Shown: piece by piece, positions 1-9,215 of the stretch | Position numbering within the stretch: the stretch's first letter is position 1 | Layout: each line of letters opens with the position of its first letter | DNA from: Streptomyces sp. CB02261 | GTDB lineage: Bacteria; Actinomycetota; Actinomycetes; Streptomycetales; Streptomycetaceae | Length of the DNA: 64,000 nucleotides | Assembly: GCF_001905665.1 (NCBI RefSeq) | Contig: NZ_LIVX01000007.1 | Location: 434,001 to 498,000, forward strand | Direction: 5' to 3' | Position numbers and translations under genes: made by a program | The notes under the pieces: model-generated | Database searches by the model: none | Seen by the model: only the letters and a program-made list of their open reading frames with translations | Told to the model about the DNA's origin: nothing

Positions 1-1190
1 TGGCACGGCTCGGCTTCGAGAAGGTCATCGACCCCGACCAGATCGGCTCCGAACTGACGGCCGCACAGCGGCAGTTGGTGGAGATCCTGCGCGCCCTCAC
101 CGGCGAGGCCAAGGTCATCGCCTTCGACGAGCCGACCTCCTCCCTCGCGGAGAACGAGGCCGAGGCCCTGTTCGCGCTGATCGACCGGCTGCGTGCCCAG
201 GGCATCGCGATCATCTACGTCTCCCACCGCATGAAGGAGATCTTCCGTCTCGCGGACCGCATCGCGGTGCTCCGCGACGGTGCCTCCGCCGGAGTCCTCG
301 ACGCCGCGACGACCACCGAGAGCGAGGTCGTCCGGATGATGGTCGGCCGTGACCTCTCCTCGCTGTTCGTACGCCAGGACGTCGCCCGGGACGAGGTCGT
401 CCTGCAGCTGGACGGCGTCACCACCGACGACGTCAGCGACATCAGCCTCCAGGTGAGGGCCGGAGAGGTCGTCGCCCTCGCCGGTCTGATGGGCGCCGGA
501 CGCTCGGAGCTCGGACTCGCCCTCGCCGGCGACCGGCCCCTGCGCTCCGGACGGATCACCCTGAACGGCCGGCCCCTGCGGCTGCGCAGCCCGAAGGACG
601 CCATCCGCGCCGGTATCGGCCTGGCGCCCGAGGAGCGCAAGGCCCAGGCCCTTTTCCTGCACCGCTCCATCCGTGACAACACCTCCCTGGTCAGCCTGGA
701 GCGGCTGCGCCGGATGCGCTTCGTCCGCAGAGGCCAGGAGAAGACGGTCGCCCAGGAGTTCTCCGACCGGCTCAGGGTGCGCACCCCCTCCATCGAGCAC
801 GAGGTCCGCAAGCTGTCGGGCGGCAACCAGCAGAAGGTGGTCCTCGCCCGCTGGCTGCTGCGCCGGCCGAAGGTCCTGATCCTCGACGAGCCGACCCGTG
901 GCATCGACATCGGCGCCAAGGCGGAGATCTACCGGATCATCGCCGACCTCGCGCGCGACGGTGTCGCCCTGCTCGTGATCTCCTCCGAGCTCCCCGAGGT
1001 GCTCGGACTCGCCGACCGCGTCGTGGTGATGCAGAACGGCCGCATCACCGGCGAACTCAGCCGCGCCGAGGCGACCGAGGAATCGATCCTCAACCTCGCC
1101 ATGGCCGACGACCTCGCCACCGTGGACGCCGCCCCCACCCCGGCCGCCGCCCGGCCCCGTACCGACTCCGCCCATGGAGGCTCCCGATGA
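1..1190 (+). CDS. Sugar ABC transporter ATP-binding protein, RbsA/MglA type (5' truncated)
   Basis: Only the C-terminal part is present; the frame is already open at base 3. This is the double-ABC ATPase that powers CUT2-type monosaccharide import at the inner face of the membrane. The remaining part of ABC domain 1 has the AFDEPTSSL Walker B. Domain 2 has the degenerate P-loop GLMGAGRSE, with Arg in place of the usual Lys, which is normal for the second domain of this family. Its signature is LSGGNQQKV and its Walker B is LILDEPTRGID. The stop overlaps the next start (ATGA), so the ATPase and permease are translationally coupled. The substrate cannot be read from sequence. Arabinose or galactose would fit the neighbouring galactan genes, but that is inference. 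Confidence 0.93.
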   Translation, partial: ARLGFEKVIDPDQIGSELTAAQRQLVEILRALTGEAKVIAFDEPTSSLAENEAEALFALIDRLRAQGIAIIYVSHRMKEIFRLADRIAVLRDGASAGVLDAATTTESEVVRMMVGRDLSSLFVRQDVARDEVVLQLDGVTTDDVSDISLQVRAGEVVALAGLMGAGRSELGLALAGDRPLRSGRITLNGRPLRLRSPKDAIRAGIGLAPEERKAQALFLHRSIRDNTSLVSLERLRRMRFVRRGQEKTVAQEFSDRLRVRTPSIEHEVRKLSGGNQQKVVLARWLLRRPKVLILDEPTRGIDIGAKAEIYRIIADLARDGVALLVISSELPEVLGLADRVVVMQNGRITGELSRAEATEESILNLAMADDLATVDAAPTPAAARPRTDSAHGGSR

Positions 1191-2215
1191 CCACCGCCAC
1201 CACCTCCCCGGCCGAGACCGAGAAGACACCGCCGACGGCCCGCAAGCGCTCGCCGCTGGCCGCCCTGGGCGGGCAGAACCTCAGCCTCATCGGTGCGCTC
1301 GTCGTGGTCCTCGGGCTGTTCGGCGCCCTCAACGAGAACTACCTGAGCCTCTCCAACATCCAGGTGATCGCCGAGGCGGCCACCATCACCGGCCTCCTGG
1401 CCATCGTGCAGACCGTGGTCATCATCTGCGGCGGCCTGGACATCTCCGTCGGCTCCCAGGTCGGCGTCGCCTCCGTCGTCAGCGCCATGGTCTTCACCAG
1501 CACCGGCTCCAACGCCTACCTCGGCATGCTCGCCGCCATCGGCGTCGGCGTCCTGGTGGGCGTCCTCAACGGCCTGATCATCGTCTACGGCCGCGTCAAC
1601 CCCACCATCGCCACCCTCGCCGGACTCGCCGCCTACAAGGGCCTCGCCCAGCTCCTCTCCGACGGTCGCGCCCAGGGCTACGTCCTCAACGACGACTTCT
1701 TCGTCTTCCTCGGCCGCGGCAAGATCGCCGGACTCCCCGTCATGGTCTGGATCCTCATCGTCGTCGCCGTCGCCGTGCACGTGATGCTCAAGTACACCGA
1801 CATCGGCCGCAACCTCTACGCCATCGGCGGCAACGACACCGCCGCCCGCCTCGCCGGCATCAACATCAACAAATACCTCGTCGCCGTCTACGCCCTCATC
1901 GGCATCGTCGCCGCCGTCGCCGGCATCCTCCTCACCGCCCGCACCGGCTCCGGCCAGCCCGTCTCCGGCAGCGAAGGCCTCGAACTCAAGGCCATCACCG
2001 CCGCCGCCCTCGGCGGCTGCGCCCTCAAGGGCGGCAAGGGCGGCGTCGGCGGCACCCTCCTCGCCGTCGCCCTCCTCGGCGCCCTGGAGAACGGCCTCAC
2101 CGTCCAGGGCATCAACACCTTCTGGCAGAACGTCGCCCAAGGCGCCCTCCTCGTCGTCGCCGTCGTCATCCAGCAGCGCCGCAGCGGCGAACGAGCCGTC
2201 GGACTCCCGCACTGA
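1187..2215 (+). CDS. Sugar ABC transporter permease, RbsC type
   Basis: This 342-residue, very hydrophobic protein is the membrane channel partner of the preceding ATPase. The motif GGLDISVGSQVG near residues 84-95 is the conserved CUT2 permease signature, followed by several Ala/Val/Leu membrane spans up to a short polar C terminus. The start ATG overlaps the stop of the ATPase gene. A perfect 13-bp hairpin follows 22 bases after the stop, so this is the last gene of the operon. No binding-protein gene lies downstream, so it must be upstream of the window or elsewhere. Confidence 0.93.
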   Translation: MTTATTSPAETEKTPPTARKRSPLAALGGQNLSLIGALVVVLGLFGALNENYLSLSNIQVIAEAATITGLLAIVQTVVIICGGLDISVGSQVGVASVVSAMVFTSTGSNAYLGMLAAIGVGVLVGVLNGLIIVYGRVNPTIATLAGLAAYKGLAQLLSDGRAQGYVLNDDFFVFLGRGKIAGLPVMVWILIVVAVAVHVMLKYTDIGRNLYAIGGNDTAARLAGININKYLVAVYALIGIVAAVAGILLTARTGSGQPVSGSEGLELKAITAAALGGCALKGGKGGVGGTLLAVALLGALENGLTVQGINTFWQNVAQGALLVVAVVIQQRRSGERAVGLPH

Positions 2216-2237
2216 CCCGACGCACCACCGCACGGAC

Positions 2238-2267
2238 GAGGCCCGCTCCCTTCGGGGAGCGGGCCTC
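2238..2267 (+). terminator. Terminator of the RbsA/RbsC operon
   Basis: Perfect 13-bp inverted repeat (GAGGCCCGCTCCC and its complement) around a TTCG tetraloop, just after the permease stop. There is no U-run, as is common in Streptomyces. Confidence 0.85.
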
Positions 2268-2535
2268 GCCGCGTTCCGACGGCAGGAAGGCGGGCGCGGT
2301 GTCGTCCCACGGGAAGCGGGTCGGGGCGCCGAGGCGGCCCCTCGGACGTGAACGTCCGGGTGACGTATCGCCCGTGACCGCGCCGAGGCCGACCGTCGCC
2401 GGGCGTAGCCGGTACCGGCCCTCGGATGTGCGTACCTCGCCAAAGTGCTCCTCGCCCTCGAACGCACCCGTTCCCACCACCCCCGTCGCGTGCGGACATG
2501 TCCCCGCCTGGCCCTGGCGTGGGGGCGACGAGGAA

Positions 2536-2560
2536 AGCCCTCCCGGAAGCCGGGAGGGCT
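2536..2560 (-). terminator. Hairpin downstream of the beta-galactosidase gene
   Basis: Perfect 11-bp stem (AGCCCTCCCGG / CCGGGAGGGCT) with a 3-nt loop, about 70 bases beyond the GH35 stop. The remainder of 2216-2630 shows no coding sequence that can be defended. Confidence 0.6.
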
Positions 2561-2585
2561 GGGGCGGCGGGGAGGCCGACGGAAG

Positions 2586-2620
2586 CGGGCCCGGTCCGGG
2601 GTGCACCCGGACCCGGCCCG
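2586..2620 (-). terminator. Terminator of the beta-galactosidase gene
   Basis: 15-nt arms with one mismatch around a 5-nt loop, starting about 10 bases past the minus-strand stop at 2631. With the hairpin at 2536 it forms a double terminator between convergent operons. Confidence 0.7.
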
Positions 2621-2630
2621 CCGGGTGTTC

Positions 2631-4382
2631 CTACTCCTCGGTGGGGCCGAGGTCGGGCGTCTCGCGGAAGTCGACGGTACGGGCGCGGGGCCCGGCGTGG
2701 AGTTCCAGGACGACGATCTCGTTCGTACCGGCACGCAGGACGGGAGCGGGCACGTACAGCGACCGCTGAGGGCCGCGGGACCAGTAGCGGCCGAGCGCGA
2801 AGCCGTTGACCCAGGCGTTGCCCTTGGTCCAGCCGTCGAGGTGCAGATAGGTGTCGGCCACCTCGGTGAGCTCGAAGGTGCCCCGGTGGAACGCCGGGCC
2901 GACGGGAGTCGTCGTGGTGGCCGCGAAGGGGACGTCGTCCAGCGCGGTGAGCGGGAGCGGGTGGTTCGTCCAGGCCACCGGCTCGACGCCGTCGAGGAGG
3001 ACCGCGCCGAGGAGCCCCTTGCGGTCGTGGATGCCCTGGCCGTAGTTCACCCGGCCCTGGTTCTCCACCAGGATCGAGAGCACGCTGCCGGCCCCGGGGG
3101 ACGTGAAGGCCAGGGAGTGCTCGTGGTTCTCGCGCTCCAGGACGCCCACCGGCTGCCCGTCGACGAAGACCTGGGCCCGGTCGCGGACGTGCTCGACCTC
3201 GAGGAGGACGGGTCCGCGCAGCGGCAGGGTGGTCTCGTAGAGGACGAAGCCGAAGTCCTGCTCCATCTCCTCCATGGTCAGCGGCCGCCGCGAGTCGATC
3301 CGCGGCGCCAGCGCGGCCGCGCTCGGCAGCAGCTCGGCGCTCTGCGTCAACGCGACCGCGGGGACGGCCAGTTTGGCGCCGGGCGCGGGGACGGGCTCGC
3401 TCGGCACCGGCGCGTACTTGGCGATGATGTCGCGGAACGCGGTGTACTTCTCCGTCGGGTCCCCGGCCTCGTCGAGCGGCGAGTCGTAGTCGTAGGAGGT
3501 GACGGTGGGCCGGTAGGTGTGCTTGTCGTTGGCGCCGTTGGTGAAGCCGAAGTTGGTGCCGCCGTGGAACATGTAGAAGTTGACCGACGCGCCGGCGGCG
3601 AGGGCGTCGTCGAGCTCGCGGGCGGCGTCGTCGGGGTCGCGCACCACGTGCTGGGCGCCCCAGCGGTCGAACCAGCCGATCCAGAACTCCGTCGTCATCA
3701 GCGGCCCCTCGGGCCGCAGCGCGCGCAGGGTGGCCAGATGGTGCGAGGAGCGGCTGCCGAAGTTGGCGGTGGCGAGGACGCCGGGCAGCGCGCCCCGCTC
3801 CAGGTCGACCGGCTGGTCGCAGGTGAACAGGGGGACGTCGATGCCGCAGGCGCGCAGGGAGTCGGCGATGTGCTCCAGGTAGGCGGTGTCGTCGCCGTAG
3901 GCCCCGTACTCGTTCTCCACCTGCACGGCGAGGATCGGGCCGCCCCGCGAGGCGAGGTACGGCTGGAGCGGGGTGAGCAGACGGCGGAAGAAGTCGTCCA
4001 CCGCCGCGAGGAAGCGGGGGTCACGGGAGCGGAGCTGTATGTCCGGCTCGGTGAGCAGCCACGAGGGGAGACCGCCGCCCTCCCACTCCGCGCAGATGTA
4101 CGGGCCGGGGCGCAGCAGGACGTGCAGGCCCTCGGCGGCGGCGAGGTCCAGGAAGTGGGGGAGGTCGAGTCCGCCGTCCATCACGAAGCGGTCGGGGCGC
4201 GGCTGGTGCAGGTTCCAGGGCACGTAGGTCTCGACGGTGTTGAGTCCCATGAGCCGGGCCTTGCGGAGCCGGTCCTGCCACTGCTCGGGGTGTACCCGGA
4301 AGTAGTGCAGCCCGCCGGACAGGAACCGGAAGGGTTGACCGTCGAGCAGGAATCCGGCCTTGTCTGTCTGGAGAACGGGCAT
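2631..4382 (-). CDS. GH35 beta-galactosidase
   Basis: 583 residues. It hydrolyses terminal beta-galactosides and has no signal peptide, so it probably acts in the cytoplasm on imported galacto-oligosaccharides. The GH35 landmarks are present: GGLHYFRV near residue 23, RPGPYICAEWEGGGLP near 91-106, the acid/base Glu158 in ENEYG, and the nucleophile Glu232 in TEFWIGWFDRWG. The C-terminal half contains the galactose-binding-like beta domains that close GH35 enzymes, ending with a GNAWVNGFALGRYW jelly-roll signature. A LacI-type operator and a matching promoter lie 50-80 bases upstream, and it follows the CUT1 importer genes in the same direction. This suggests that the importer brings in oligosaccharides and this enzyme releases galactose from them. 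Confidence 0.95.
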   Translation of the reverse strand: MPVLQTDKAGFLLDGQPFRFLSGGLHYFRVHPEQWQDRLRKARLMGLNTVETYVPWNLHQPRPDRFVMDGGLDLPHFLDLAAAEGLHVLLRPGPYICAEWEGGGLPSWLLTEPDIQLRSRDPRFLAAVDDFFRRLLTPLQPYLASRGGPILAVQVENEYGAYGDDTAYLEHIADSLRACGIDVPLFTCDQPVDLERGALPGVLATANFGSRSSHHLATLRALRPEGPLMTTEFWIGWFDRWGAQHVVRDPDDAARELDDALAAGASVNFYMFHGGTNFGFTNGANDKHTYRPTVTSYDYDSPLDEAGDPTEKYTAFRDIIAKYAPVPSEPVPAPGAKLAVPAVALTQSAELLPSAAALAPRIDSRRPLTMEEMEQDFGFVLYETTLPLRGPVLLEVEHVRDRAQVFVDGQPVGVLERENHEHSLAFTSPGAGSVLSILVENQGRVNYGQGIHDRKGLLGAVLLDGVEPVAWTNHPLPLTALDDVPFAATTTTPVGPAFHRGTFELTEVADTYLHLDGWTKGNAWVNGFALGRYWSRGPQRSLYVPAPVLRAGTNEIVVLELHAGPRARTVDFRETPDLGPTEE

Positions 4383-4434
4383 GTGCTGCTTGCTCCTGTA
4401 CGTGAAGGTCGTGCGGGTGGAGACGCGACCCCAT

Positions 4435-4450
4435 ATGTTTACGCAAACAT
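4435..4450. promoter_or_regulatory. LacI-family operator upstream of the GH35 gene
   Basis: ATGTTTACGCAAACAT is a 16-bp near-perfect palindrome with a central CG, as LacI-family sites have. It overlaps the putative -10 of the beta-galactosidase promoter, an arrangement suited to repression. Near-copies lie at 7954, 10325, 10424 and 18895. Confidence 0.8.
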
Positions 4451-4464
4451 GCAGGGCGTGGCAA
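4436..4464 (-). promoter_or_regulatory. Putative GH35 promoter
   Basis: Read on the minus strand, TTGCCA (4464-4459) is followed after 17 nt by TAAACA (4441-4436). The -10 lies inside the LacI operator. It supports a separate transcription start for the beta-galactosidase, behind the terminator of the importer operon. Confidence 0.5.
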
Positions 4465-4484
4465 GCCCTTTCTGCGGGCTCGTC

Positions 4485-4513
4485 GGGGCGGAGCCGCGAT
4501 GCGGCTCCGCCCC
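4485..4513 (-). terminator. Terminator after the CUT1 binding-protein gene
   Basis: Perfect 13-bp stem (GGGGCGGAGCCGC and complement) with a GAT loop, 14 bases beyond the stop at 4527. Confidence 0.8.
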
Positions 4514-4526
4514 GTGGTGGAACGGA

Positions 4527-5867
4527 CTACTTGTTGACCGTGAAGCCCTGGTCCTTGCCGTACTTGACGCTGGCGTCCTGCCAGGTCTTCAGGCCCTCGG
4601 AGAGCTTCGTCGGGGAGACGTACGCCTTGCCGGCGGTGTCGTTGAAGATGGAGTTCGCGTACACCTGGAAGGGCAGGTAGGACCAGTCGGCGCCGACGTT
4701 GCGGGCGGAGTCGGCGAAGATGCGGTTGGCCTGCTGGCCGCCGAAGTACGGGAACTTGGTGTCGAGGAACGCCTTCGACTCCAGGTCGGCGCGGGTGGCG
4801 GGGAAGGCGCCCTGGGCGACACGGCTGCTGGCGCCGGCGCCGGTGGTGGCGAACTCGGTGAAGGCGTAGGCCAGTTCCTTGTTCTTGGCGGCCTTCGGGA
4901 CGGCGAGGGAGCTGCCGCCGTTCTCGGCGGTCGTCTTCTCGCCCTTCGTCCACTGCGGCAGCGGGGCGACCCGCCAGTCGCCGGAGGCGGAGGCGACACC
5001 GGAGGAGAGGTTGGCCGGCATCCAGGCGCCGATGGAGAGGGTGGCGATGGAGCCGTCGGCCAGACCCTTGTACCAGGCGTCGCTCCAGGAGCTGATCGGC
5101 GCGACCAGCTTCTCGTCGAGGAGCTTCTGCCAGGTGGCGGTGTACTTCTGGGTACCCTCGTCGGCGAAGTCGATGGTGACGTCGGTGCCGTCGGTCTTGT
5201 ACGGGCGTCCGCCGGCCTGCCAGATGAGGCTGGTCGTGGCGCCCGCGTCACCGGTGTCGTTGGTGATGAAGATCTTCGGGTCGGCCTTGTGCAGGGTGCG
5301 GGCCGCCTCGACGTACTCGTCCCAGGTGGTCGGGACCGCGATCTTGTGCTTGTCGAAGACCTTCTTGTTGTAGAAGAACGCCATCGGGCCCGAGTCCATG
5401 GGCAGGGCGTAGACGGACTTGTCCTCGCTCACCGCGTTCCACGGGCCGGGAGTGAAGGTCGTGCCGTACTTCTGGGCGCCGTAGGAGGAGAGGTCCTCGA
5501 CGGACTTGCCGATGGCGAACTGGCCGAGGGCGTAGTACTCGATCTGCGCCACGTCGGGGGCGCCGTTCCCGGCCGCTATGGCGTTCTGCAGGGCGGTGTA
5601 CTGCTTGTCGCCGGTGCCCGCGTTGACCAGCTCGATGTCGACCTTGGGGTACTTCTTCTCGAAGTCCTCCGCCACCTTCTTCAGCGTGGGCTCCCAGGCC
5701 CACACCGTCACCTTCCCGCCCTTCTCCAGTGCGGCGTTGACGTCCTTCGGGGCGCCGCCGCCGGAGCCGGAGTCCGAGGCGTCGGAGCCGCAGGCCGTGG
5801 CGGTCAGCGAGAGCGTGGCGAGCACGGCGAGGGCGCCGAGCAGTCTGCGGGTGGTGTGGGTACGCAT
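4527..5867 (-). CDS. CUT1 sugar-binding lipoprotein (extracellular solute-binding family 1)
   Basis: 446 residues. A twin-Arg-containing basic N terminus, a hydrophobic stretch and the lipobox-like end TATAC place the lipidated cysteine at residue 26; a Gly/Ser linker follows. The rest resembles MalE/UgpB-type binding proteins (for example VWAWEPTLKKVAEDFEKKYP and an IWQAGG segment), with the usual length. It captures oligosaccharides outside the membrane for the two permeases encoded just upstream. Because the operon sits among galactanase genes and shares their operator, the likely ligand is a galacto-oligosaccharide from arabinogalactan, which is inference. The gap to the upstream permease is 69 nt. 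Confidence 0.93.
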   Translation of the reverse strand: MRTHTTRRLLGALAVLATLSLTATACGSDASDSGSGGGAPKDVNAALEKGGKVTVWAWEPTLKKVAEDFEKKYPKVDIELVNAGTGDKQYTALQNAIAAGNGAPDVAQIEYYALGQFAIGKSVEDLSSYGAQKYGTTFTPGPWNAVSEDKSVYALPMDSGPMAFFYNKKVFDKHKIAVPTTWDEYVEAARTLHKADPKIFITNDTGDAGATTSLIWQAGGRPYKTDGTDVTIDFADEGTQKYTATWQKLLDEKLVAPISSWSDAWYKGLADGSIATLSIGAWMPANLSSGVASASGDWRVAPLPQWTKGEKTTAENGGSSLAVPKAAKNKELAYAFTEFATTGAGASSRVAQGAFPATRADLESKAFLDTKFPYFGGQQANRIFADSARNVGADWSYLPFQVYANSIFNDTAGKAYVSPTKLSEGLKTWQDASVKYGKDQGFTVNK

Positions 5868-5936
5868 GGGAGGTGCTCCTGGTCGGTGGTGCGGGTGGGA
5901 AGGGGCTTCCGGGTGGGACGGATCAGGGGCGGGCGG

Positions 5937-6917
5937 TCATTCCTTGACGCTGCCGGCCGCCAGGCCGGACTGCCAGTACCGCTGGAGCAGCAGGAAGACG
6001 GCCACGATCGGGAGGATCGTCAGCAGCGAGCCGGTGACGATGAGGTCGAAGACGGCCTCGCCGCCTGCCGTCTGGGCCTGCTGGTTCCAGGCGTTGAGGC
6101 CCAGGGTCAGCGGGTACCAGTCGGGGTCCTTGATCATGATCAGCGGCAGGAAGTAGTTGTTCCAGGTCGCGACCATGGAGAACAGCAGCACGGTGACGGT
6201 GCCCGGAACGAGGAGCGGGAGCGCGATCGTGAAGAAGGTCCGCAGCTCGCCGGAACCGTCGATGCGGGCTGCCTCGAGGAGCTCGGTGGGGACGGCTTCG
6301 GCGGCGAAGACCCACATGAGGTAAAGCCCGAAAGGCGAGATAAGTGAGGGAATGATGACCGCCCACGGGGTGTTCGTCAAGCCCATGTTGCTGAACATCA
6401 GGAACGTGGGGACCGCGAGGGCGGTGCCGGGGACGGCCACGGCGCCGATGACGACCGCGAAGACCGCCTTGCGCCCGGGGAAGTCGTACTTCGCGAGGGC
6501 GTAGCCGCCGAGGACGGCGAGGACCGTGGCGCCGCCCGCGCCCGCGAACACGTACAGCAGCGTGTTGAGGAGCCAGCGGACGAAGGCGCCGTCGTCGTAG
6601 GTGAGCGTGCGGGTGATGTTGTCCCACAGGTTGAAGTCGTCCGCGAACCACAGCCCGAAGGAGTCCAGGAGTCCCCGCTGGCTCTTGGTGGCGTTGATGA
6701 CCAGCCAGGCGAGCGGGAGCAGGGTGTAGACGAGCACCAGGCCGGTGACGAGGGTCAGCGGGATGCTGGGGCGCGGGTTGAGCGGGGTGTGCGGGAGGCG
6801 CTTGCGGCGTTTGGCCGTGGCCGGATCGGCGCGGTGCGAGGAGGCTGAGGCCCGGCCGGTCCGCGGCTCCGTGGACGGAGTGGGGTCGGCGGCCGCGGTG
6901 GTCATGGAGGTGGTCAT
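5937..6917 (-). CDS. CUT1 sugar ABC transporter permease, MalG type
   Basis: 326 residues with a Thr/Ala-rich cytoplasmic N terminus and about six membrane spans. The EAA loop reads EAARIDGSGELRTFFTIALP, which is where the ATPase docks. The start ATG comes 3 nt after the stop of the other permease, with AAGGG upstream. A second in-frame ATG lies 4 codons later. No ATPase gene is in the operon. This is usual for Streptomyces CUT1 systems, which share the multi-substrate ATPase MsiK encoded elsewhere (family knowledge). Confidence 0.93.
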   Translation of the reverse strand: MTTSMTTAAADPTPSTEPRTGRASASSHRADPATAKRRKRLPHTPLNPRPSIPLTLVTGLVLVYTLLPLAWLVINATKSQRGLLDSFGLWFADDFNLWDNITRTLTYDDGAFVRWLLNTLLYVFAGAGGATVLAVLGGYALAKYDFPGRKAVFAVVIGAVAVPGTALAVPTFLMFSNMGLTNTPWAVIIPSLISPFGLYLMWVFAAEAVPTELLEAARIDGSGELRTFFTIALPLLVPGTVTVLLFSMVATWNNYFLPLIMIKDPDWYPLTLGLNAWNQQAQTAGGEAVFDLIVTGSLLTILPIVAVFLLLQRYWQSGLAAGSVKE

Positions 6918-6920
6918 GGG

Positions 6921-7847
6921 TCAGCCCTTCCGCATGCCGCGCAGCTGGACCGTGTAGGCGATGATCGCGGTGATCACGCCCATCACGATCGCCACGGTCG
7001 CCGCGTAGTTGTGCTGCTGGCCCGAGAAGGACAGCGAGTACGTGTAGAGGTTGGGAGTGAGGTCGTTGGTGATGGCGTTGGGGGCGAGCTTCTGCAGGAT
7101 GCTCGGCTCGTTGAAGAGCTGGAAGCTGCCGATGATCGAGAAGATCGTGGCGATGACCAGCGCGCTGCGGATGGCCGGAAGCTTGACCGAGGCCACGATC
7201 CGCCACTCCCCGGCCCCGTCGATCGCCGCCGCCTCGTAGAGGGAGCGCGGGACGACCTTCAGGGCGGAATAGAAGATCAGCATGTTGTAACCGACGAACT
7301 CCCAGGTGACGATGTTGCCGATGGAGGCGAGGACCAGGGAGGGGGAGAGCGGGTTGGGCAGGGTGACGCCGAGCGCTTCGTTGATGTTGCCGACGAGACC
7401 GAACTGGTCGCCGTACATGAAGCCCCAGATGAGGCTGGCGACGACGGCGGGCACGGCGTACGGGAGGAAGATCGAGACCCGGAAGAAGGTCTTCCCGTAG
7501 AGGCGGCCGCTGTCGATCGCGAGGGCGGCGAGGAGCGCGATGCCCAGCATGATCGGTACCTGGATCAGCAGGAAGAGGCCGACCCGCATCAGGCCGTCCC
7601 AGAACCGGGGGTCCGTGAGGGCCTCGCCGTAGTTGTCGAGTCCCACGAAGGAGGTGCCGCCGATGAGCCGGTCCTGGAACAGGCTCAGGTATCCGGCGTA
7701 CCCGATCGGTGCGAGAAAGACGAGGCCGAAGACCGCGACGAACGGGCCGGCGAATCCCCAGCCCACGAGGGCCTCCTTGCGGAGGCGGAAGCGGGCTCGT
7801 GGGCGGGGCGGTGGTGCTGCCGTAGCACGCGTCGACAAGAGCGTCAT
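6921..7847 (-). CDS. CUT1 sugar ABC transporter permease, MalF type
   Basis: 308 residues and the first gene of the importer operon. A short basic N terminus (PRPRARFRLRKEA) precedes six hydrophobic spans, and the EAA loop is EAAAIDGAGEWRIVASVKLP. It is the partner of the MalG-type permease. The 193-nt gap to the divergent lacI-type gene contains a copy of the LacI operator at 7954, so importer and regulator are probably controlled together. Confidence 0.93.
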   Translation of the reverse strand: MTLLSTRATAAPPPRPRARFRLRKEALVGWGFAGPFVAVFGLVFLAPIGYAGYLSLFQDRLIGGTSFVGLDNYGEALTDPRFWDGLMRVGLFLLIQVPIMLGIALLAALAIDSGRLYGKTFFRVSIFLPYAVPAVVASLIWGFMYGDQFGLVGNINEALGVTLPNPLSPSLVLASIGNIVTWEFVGYNMLIFYSALKVVPRSLYEAAAIDGAGEWRIVASVKLPAIRSALVIATIFSIIGSFQLFNEPSILQKLAPNAITNDLTPNLYTYSLSFSGQQHNYAATVAIVMGVITAIIAYTVQLRGMRKG

Positions 7848-7953
7848 GGCTTTGGGGTCCTAGCGTCGGTGACCGGGCGATCCGGGGACGGGGAGCGAGA
7901 GGGTGGGCCTGAGGCCGAGAACCGACCCTGCGGGGAGGGCTGGCCGACGAGAA

Positions 7954-7969
7954 ATGTTTACGTAATCAT
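7954..7969. promoter_or_regulatory. LacI-family operator between importer operon and regulator
   Basis: ATGTTTACGTAATCAT matches the other locus operators with one broken half-site position. It lies between the divergent permease (start 7847) and regulator (start 8041) genes, consistent with importer repression and autoregulation. Confidence 0.75.
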
Positions 7970-8040
7970 CGGTAGCGTGATGGTGACATTCCCGCTGAGG
8001 GGCGTCAAGCACGAAGTGGCAGCGAATGAGAGGGATTCGG

Positions 8041-9123
8041 GTGACCGAGCAGAACGCGACCGGTCGGTCGGTGGCGGCCGTGAACGGCGGCCGGCGGGGG
8101 GCGCGGACCGGGCCGCGCCGTGTTTCCATGGCGGACGTGGCCCAGCTGGCGGGCGTCTCGTCGCAGACGGTGTCCCGGGTCTCCAACGGTGACGCGGCCG
8201 TCGTCGAGGCCACCCGGAAAAGGGTCCTCGACGCGATGAAGGAGCTGGGATACCGTCCCAACAGCGCGGCTCGCGCCCTCAAGAGGGGTGAGTTTCGAGC
8301 CATAGGCGTCATCACCATGGGGCTCACCAGCACCGGAAATGTCCGGACTCTGGACGCCATCGCCAACGCGGCGTCCGGCGCGGGCTACGCGGTCACGCTC
8401 ATTCCGCTCGACGCGCCCACGCAGGACAACGTCAAGGGGGCGTTCACCCGCCTCGACGAGCTGGCGGTCGACGCGGTCGTGCTGATCATGGAGGTGCACC
8501 TGCTCGACTCCGCCGCCCTCACGCTGCCGCCGCACCTCAAGGTGATCGTGGTCGACTCGGACGCCACGGAGTTCCCGGTGGTGGACACGGACCAGCGGCA
8601 GGGCGCCCGCGCGGCGGTGCGGCACCTGCTCGACCTCGGCCACGGCACGGTGTGGCACGTCGCGGGCCCCGAGGAGTCCTTCGCCGCCGGCCGTCGCGCC
8701 GAGGCATGGGAGGCGGCGCTCCGCGAGGAGGGCCGCACGGTGCCTCCGGTGCTCCGCGGCGACTGGACGCCCGAGTCAGGTTACGAGGCGGGCCTGAGAC
8801 TCGCCGACGAGGCCGACTGCACGGCGGTGTTCGTGGCCAACGACCAGATGGCCCTCGGTGTGCTGCGGGCCCTCCACGACCGGGGCGTACGCGTCCCCGA
8901 GGAGATCAGCGTCGTCGGCTTCGACGACATCCCCGAGGCGGCCTCCTTCATCCCGCCCCTGACCACGGTCCACCAGGACTTCGCGCAGGTCGGAGCGCTG
9001 TGCGTGAAGGCCGTGCTGCGGGCGCTGGCGGGGGAGACGGTGACGGGCGTGCAACTCGTGCCGACCACCCTGGTGGTACGGAACAGCACCGCGTCCCCGG
9101 GCACGGGAGGTCGGGAACGCTGA
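8041..9123 (+). CDS. LacI-family transcriptional regulator
   Basis: About 360 residues: a poorly conserved N-terminal tail, a LacI HTH (recognition helix VSSQTVSRV) followed by the hinge (PNSAARALKRG), then a periplasmic-binding-like sensor domain. The GTG at 8041 is preferred because GAGAGGG lies 6 nt upstream. The in-frame ATG at 8026 has no comparable ribosome binding site. The sensor domain contains the usual FVANDQMALGVL and VVGFDDIPEA motifs. It most likely represses the galactan genes and is released by a galacto-oligosaccharide or galactose. It is convergent with a second LacI gene. Confidence 0.93.
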   Translation: MTEQNATGRSVAAVNGGRRGARTGPRRVSMADVAQLAGVSSQTVSRVSNGDAAVVEATRKRVLDAMKELGYRPNSAARALKRGEFRAIGVITMGLTSTGNVRTLDAIANAASGAGYAVTLIPLDAPTQDNVKGAFTRLDELAVDAVVLIMEVHLLDSAALTLPPHLKVIVVDSDATEFPVVDTDQRQGARAAVRHLLDLGHGTVWHVAGPEESFAAGRRAEAWEAALREEGRTVPPVLRGDWTPESGYEAGLRLADEADCTAVFVANDQMALGVLRALHDRGVRVPEEISVVGFDDIPEAASFIPPLTTVHQDFAQVGALCVKAVLRALAGETVTGVQLVPTTLVVRNSTASPGTGGRER

Positions 9124-9215
9124 GCGGACCGTACGCCCGGACGGAAGGGTGACGGCGGGCGAAGCATGCCCACGGGGCGGGGCGAGGGTGTCGACGGCGG
9201 TGAGCCGGCGGGGGT

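Noticed and set aside
2445-6347. Plus-strand open frame of about 1300 codons across the beta-galactosidase and importer genes
   Set aside because: It is antisense to genes with clear family motifs. Long open antisense frames are normal in very GC-rich DNA, and its composition (Val/Gly/Glu/Arg-rich) is typical of such shadows.
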